A DNA stretch of 15,967 bases from Patescibacteria group bacterium. GTDB lineage: Bacteria; Patescibacteriota; Patescibacteriia; GCA-002772895. Positions 13,192 through 15,967 of this stretch are shown here, one piece after another (position 1 is the first letter of the stretch; the number at the start of each line of letters is the position of its first letter). The stretch is taken from positions 1-15,967 of the forward strand of contig JAHINX010000031.1 in the NCBI GenBank assembly GCA_018895765.1. Reading direction: 5' to 3'. Below the pieces are notes generated by a model that saw only the letters and a program-made list of their open reading frames with translations, was not told where the DNA came from and ran no database searches. Both the position numbers and the translations under genes were made by a program.

Positions 13192-15033
13192 ATGGAAAAT
13201 CCAAAATTCCTCAAAGAAAAATTCGGCCTGCACAGCAGTCCGGAAGCCGAACAAGCAGTAAAAAGAACAGAGGCGCGCACAGGCGAAAAGGTGCCTCAAA
13301 CGCCTGAAGCCCGCATTCAAAACTATCTAAACCGCTTTAGGGAGATTTTGGATAGGCCAGAAGGACCAGATAGAGAAAGAGGAGTAGAAGCGATTAAAAT
13401 AATGATGCATCGCCTTCATGTAATAAAACCGAAAGATATTCCGGAGAGTTATTTTGAAAACCAAAGGCGATTGGCAAGAGAACTTGGCCACGGAGATATA
13501 GAAATAACGCCCCAGGCAAGAGAACAATTAACAGAAGTAATAATCACCGACCAAAAATCAACAATGGACAATTGGACGGATTATCTGACATCAAAAGACG
13601 CAGACGCATATCCTGACTGGGCAAAATACTGGGCTTTTCGTTCAATGCTAAAGCTCGGCAAAAATGACAAAGAAAAGCATAAATTTGAAAAAAGAAGAAA
13701 AGACACCGTCTCTCCATTTCCCGATTTGAACAGAGAAGCTCTGGCCTATGTGGTCGATATAATCATAAAAAAAGCAGATAAAGAAGACATCCTAAGCGCG
13801 AAAGACAATCCCGAGCTGGAAAAAATAATCAAAAGCGAAAACTTTGCCAAACTTTATGCCTGGGCCATTGAAAAAGTTACTCCGACAGAAGAATCGGAAC
13901 TCCTAAATACAAAAGGAGAATGGAAAAAATACGATAAAAACTCTAATCATATGCCTTTGGTAGAATCCCTCCAAGGACATGGAACCGGCTGGTGCACCGC
14001 AGGAGAGTCAACCGCAGAAGCCCAGCTAAAAGGAGGGGATTTTTATGTATATTACTCTTATGACAAAGATAATAATCCGACCATTCCCAGAGCCGCCATC
14101 AGAATGGAAGGAGATAGCATTGGCGAGGTAAGGGGAATAGGGAAAGAACAAAACCTTGACCCATATATCTCGGATATTGTTAAAAAGAAAGTTCATGAGT
14201 TCTCGGACGGCGAGCAATATGAAAAAAAAGCCGAAGATATGAAAACGCTGACAGCAATTGATAATAAAACAAAACTAAACCAGTCCCTTTCAAAAGACGA
14301 GCTCATCTTTCTTTATGAAATAGAATCTCCAATCCAAGGATTTGGCTACCGAACCGACCCAAGAATAGAGGAAATCAGAAAAACAAGAAACCTGCGTGAA
14401 GACGCGCCGATTGTCTTTGAGTGCGAATCGAATCAAATCGCATACAACAAAGAGCAAATAAACGAACAAACAAAAGCATATATAGGCAAATTATATCCAA
14501 ACATATTTCAAGAATTGCAACACCTTGAATATATCTACACCTCATTTCCAGAGGGAAAAATAAAAAGGCAAGAAATTGAGATTGGCGGAAAGACAAAAGA
14601 CGAACTGATAGAAGAAATGCAAAAGAAAAATATCAATATATCCAACTATGCAAAAAGTATGATGGAGAATCCTGACTTTACAACAAGCAAAACACGTGAA
14701 AAAGCAGATATTGTTCGATTAAAAGTTGCAGATTTAGGTTTTACAAATTTCGTGACCACGGATGAACTCTACAAGCGGGCAGAAGAATTAGGATTAGAGT
14801 TATGTCTTCCCGAAACAGGTCCACAATATCGCTTGCAATATGCAGACCAGCCATTAGGCGAATGGATACATATTGGAATGAAACAAATTGCCGACTCTGA
14901 CGGCAATCCGGACGTGTTCAACGTGGAACGCAATGACGACGGCCTTTGGCTCTACAACGATTGGGCGAAGCCGACGTACAAGTGGAACCCCGACTATGAG
15001 ATCGTTTTCCGTCTTCGCAAGTTAGAAACTTAA
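13192..15033 (+). CDS. DGR target (variable) protein
   Basis: A 613-residue protein whose last 45 or so residues are encoded by the variable repeat of a diversity-generating retroelement. The N-terminal part is helical and highly charged, with no signal peptide and no membrane helix, so it should be cytosolic unless exported by another route. A striking conserved-looking centre at about residues 255-330 contains GHGTGWCTAGES (His263, Trp267, Cys268), GGDFYVYYSYD, PRAAIRMEGDSIGEVRGIG and QNLDPYI. I do not assign it to a named enzyme family. The C-terminal domain ends DDGLWLYNDWAKPTYKW then EIVFRLRKLET, the Trp-rich pattern with a final F-R-[LV] of C-type-lectin/FGE-like folds used by DGR targets. 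Residues that differ from the template are Asp574, Val578, Tyr588, Asp590, Tyr596 and Tyr602. ATG 13192 follows a promoter almost without leader. Confidence 0.85.
   Translation: MENPKFLKEKFGLHSSPEAEQAVKRTEARTGEKVPQTPEARIQNYLNRFREILDRPEGPDRERGVEAIKIMMHRLHVIKPKDIPESYFENQRRLARELGHGDIEITPQAREQLTEVIITDQKSTMDNWTDYLTSKDADAYPDWAKYWAFRSMLKLGKNDKEKHKFEKRRKDTVSPFPDLNREALAYVVDIIIKKADKEDILSAKDNPELEKIIKSENFAKLYAWAIEKVTPTEESELLNTKGEWKKYDKNSNHMPLVESLQGHGTGWCTAGESTAEAQLKGGDFYVYYSYDKDNNPTIPRAAIRMEGDSIGEVRGIGKEQNLDPYISDIVKKKVHEFSDGEQYEKKAEDMKTLTAIDNKTKLNQSLSKDELIFLYEIESPIQGFGYRTDPRIEEIRKTRNLREDAPIVFECESNQIAYNKEQINEQTKAYIGKLYPNIFQELQHLEYIYTSFPEGKIKRQEIEIGGKTKDELIEEMQKKNINISNYAKSMMENPDFTTSKTREKADIVRLKVADLGFTNFVTTDELYKRAEELGLELCLPETGPQYRLQYADQPLGEWIHIGMKQIADSDGNPDVFNVERNDDGLWLYNDWAKPTYKWNPDYEIVFRLRKLET
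14891..15022 (+). repeat. DGR variable repeat (VR)
   Basis: 132 bp at the 3' end of the target gene match the template repeat 468 bp downstream, with no gaps and 7 differences: 14911 G, 14923 G, 14953 T, 14959 G, 14977 T, 14995 T, 15018 C. The template has A at every one of these. None of the roughly 94 non-A template positions differs. The invariant end ATCGTTTTCCGTCTTCG is the likely initiation-of-homing region. Similarity stops abruptly after 15022, 11 bases before the end of the stop codon. Confidence 0.95.
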
Positions 15034-15112
15034 ACTCTTTCTTTTTTTGTATTTTTTTTGATTCTGTGAATCTTTGATGCTTTGACCCTTTGGTTTTTTT
15101 CTAAATTTTTTA

Positions 15113-15121
15113 TGATATAAT
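15113..15121 (+). promoter_or_regulatory. Extended -10 promoter for the template RNA
   Basis: TGATATAAT contains the TGn extension (15113-15115) and a perfect TATAAT (15116-15121). The region 17 bp upstream is only T-rich, so recognition would rest on the extended -10. The predicted RNA start is near 15128. Confidence 0.55.
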
Positions 15122-15140
15122 CTTGATAGATTGGTATATT

Positions 15141-15209
15141 GAACGGCTACGGTTTTTCAAAACCTTTTCGACACATGCGGATTGAGAGCGCGAACGGTTA
15201 CGGCTTTTC
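15141..15209. repeat. 18-bp direct repeat pair upstream of the template
   Basis: GAACGGCTACGGTTTTTC (15141-15158) and GAACGGTTACGGCTTTTC (15192-15209) differ at two bases and are 51 bp apart. Both lie in the presumed 5' part of the template RNA. They may be binding or folding elements, or a trace of an earlier duplication. Confidence 0.6.
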
Positions 15210-15358
15210 GCGGAGGATGCGCATAGCTGTCATATAAAAAAGAAAAAACTTGGTGCGTTGCGCTTGCGGAGTTTTGCTTCCGAATAAAATACAACCCAAA
15301 CTCTTTCGCAAATTGGCGGATTAGATGGGCAGTGGCACAGATGGCGCGGCGTATAAAA

Positions 15359-15490
15359 CCGACTCTGACGGCAATCCGAACGTGTTCAACATGGAACGCA
15401 ATGACGACGGCCTTTGGCTCAACAACAATTGGGCGAAGCCGACGAACAAGTGGAACCCCGACAATGAGATCGTTTTCCGTCTTCGAAAGT
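15359..15490 (+). repeat. DGR template repeat (TR)
   Basis: 132 bp, non-coding copy of the variable repeat. It has about 38 adenines. In the frame of the target gene, ten codons are AAC or AAT, the DGR design that allows many residues but no stop codon on A replacement; five of these ten are changed in the present variable repeat. An open frame runs through it (15325-15513) because it mirrors the target's coding sequence; that frame is not a gene. Confidence 0.95.
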
Positions 15491-15499
15491 ATTTTCTTT

Positions 15500-15529
15500 C
15501 CGCAATATCATAAGTTGCGGTTTTTCTTT
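15500..15529 (+). terminator. Terminator directly after the template repeat
   Basis: CCGCAA (15500-15505), loop TATCATAAG, TTGCGG (15515-15520), then TTTTTCTTTT. It starts 10 bases after the repeat. The Avd-like stop codon (opposite strand) lies in its loop. Confidence 0.8.
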
Positions 15530-15831
15530 TCCGGATTAACTAAGCTGTTCTTCCAGCCGCCTAACATTTTTCCCGCTTCCTCTAATTTTGTCGCGACTTC
15601 TTCAAAATGCCGGCTTGAAATAACTTTTGATTCCCATGCAACTAAAATAAAAAATTTTAGTATATCTAATACTAAAATACATTTAGAGATTTTTTCTGAC
15701 TTCTTATCTTTTTCTGTAAAATATGCAATATATGCAAGTTCCAAGAGATCAAGGAATTTATTTTCAATCCTTGAGCCGATTGTATGGCGAGCTCCTTTAG
15801 CAATATGAGGTACAATATTCATCCAAACCAA
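15508..15831 (-). CDS. avd: Avd-like four-helix-bundle accessory protein of the DGR
   Basis: About 107 residues matching the bAvd/four-helix-bundle family: PHIAKGARHTIGSRIENKFL (the family pattern R-x-T-[LI]-G-x-[RK]-I-E), LDLLELAYIAYF, LVLDILKFFILVAWESK and the hallmark ending KLEEAGKMLGGWKNS. Known: Avd forms a positively charged pentameric barrel that binds the DGR reverse transcriptase and template RNA and is needed for mutagenic copying. The listed start is TTG at 15831. The family's first helix continues upstream in the same frame (ILQRIKEGYLVW, to about 15858), then into the (GA)n tract, and a stop appears at 15916-15918. There is no in-frame ATG before 15822, so the 5' end is odd: alternative start, frame shift at the tract, or truncation. 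It is convergent with the target gene and the template. Confidence 0.8.
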   Translation of the reverse strand: MVWMNIVPHIAKGARHTIGSRIENKFLDLLELAYIAYFTEKDKKSEKISKCILVLDILKFFILVAWESKVISSRHFEEVATKLEEAGKMLGGWKNSLVNPEKKNRNL

Positions 15832-15866
15832 ATATCCCTCTTTGATTCTTTGAAGAATAGAGGCAC

Positions 15867-15967
<101 letters not shown>

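Larger units (their letters stand above)
15034..15358. other. Gap between target gene and template repeat
   Basis: No gene is seen. The stretch begins with T-rich DNA (15036-15060) that may end the target transcript, with only a weak GATTC/GAATC hairpin. It then holds an extended -10 promoter, a pair of 18-bp direct repeats and a CGGAGTTTTGCTTCCG hairpin (near 15267-15282). These are most simply read as the 5' part of the template RNA, which in studied DGRs extends well beyond the repeat itself. Confidence 0.5.
15128..15529 (+). ncRNA. Inferred DGR template RNA
   Basis: The extended -10 promoter just upstream and the Rho-independent terminator just after the template repeat bracket a transcript of about 400 nt. 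The repeat occupies 15359-15490, near the 3' end. Known: in the Bordetella phage DGR, cDNA synthesis needs template RNA that includes flanking sequence and the Avd protein. The boundaries here are inferred from sequence signals only. Confidence 0.5.

Noticed and set aside
15325..15513. Frame through the template repeat as a gene
   Set aside because: The template copies the target's coding sequence, so an open frame is expected; it has no start context and ends in the terminator.

Overview
The window looks like a fragment of an AT-rich Candidate Phyla Radiation (Patescibacteria, probably Parcubacteria-like) chromosome. This is inferred from several things: small housekeeping genes packed with short spacers (scpA, scpB, der, pth, LCP, D-Ala-D-Ala carboxypeptidase); almost no Shine-Dalgarno sequences in front of starts; A/T-only leaders and near-leaderless starts; TGA used as a real stop, which argues against the Gracilibacteria/Absconditabacteria recoded genetic code; and a PIF1-family helicase typical of these genomes. 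No rRNA or tRNA gene was seen.

Layout. Positions 1-1260 hold the tail of an unrecognised gene, two small membrane proteins (one with a C-terminal zinc ribbon), terminators and repeat-like intergenic DNA. Positions 1222-2922 form a small accessory, stress-related block: a decayed DinD/BRO-N-type gene behind a consensus promoter, a large inverted repeat, then a LexA-like S24 autocleaving repressor four bases ahead of a PemK/MazF-type toxin. Positions 2923-9576 (+ strand) carry the PIF1-type helicase, a YbaK-type deacylase domain fused to a histone-H1-like lysine tail, scpA, a strongly structured 233-nt spacer, scpB, a DacA-type carboxypeptidase, a small membrane exporter-like protein, a lipoprotein and a CPBP membrane protease. 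Positions 9771-13060 (- strand) are an operon LCP-der-pth read from a consensus promoter at 13103-13131.

The most notable system is at 13155-15967: most of a diversity-generating retroelement (DGR). A 613-residue target protein (13192-15033) ends in a 132-bp variable repeat (14891-15022). A template repeat lies 468 bp downstream (15359-15490). The two differ at 7 positions, and all 7 are adenines in the template. Five of the changes fall in AAY codons of the template, one in ATG, and one is silent. The template is preceded by an extended -10 promoter and paired direct repeats and followed by a Rho-independent terminator, so a separate template RNA of about 400 nt is plausible. An Avd/four-helix-bundle accessory protein follows on the opposite strand, with a (GA)15 tract at its 5' end. 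The reverse transcriptase is not in the window and should lie to the right of 15967, or elsewhere if it acts in trans.

How the parts would work together (known of DGRs, inferred here): reverse transcriptase plus Avd copy the template RNA with errors at A, and the mutagenised cDNA replaces the variable repeat in the target gene, changing surface residues of the C-terminal domain. The target has no signal peptide and carries a large N-terminal region that I cannot assign to a known enzyme.
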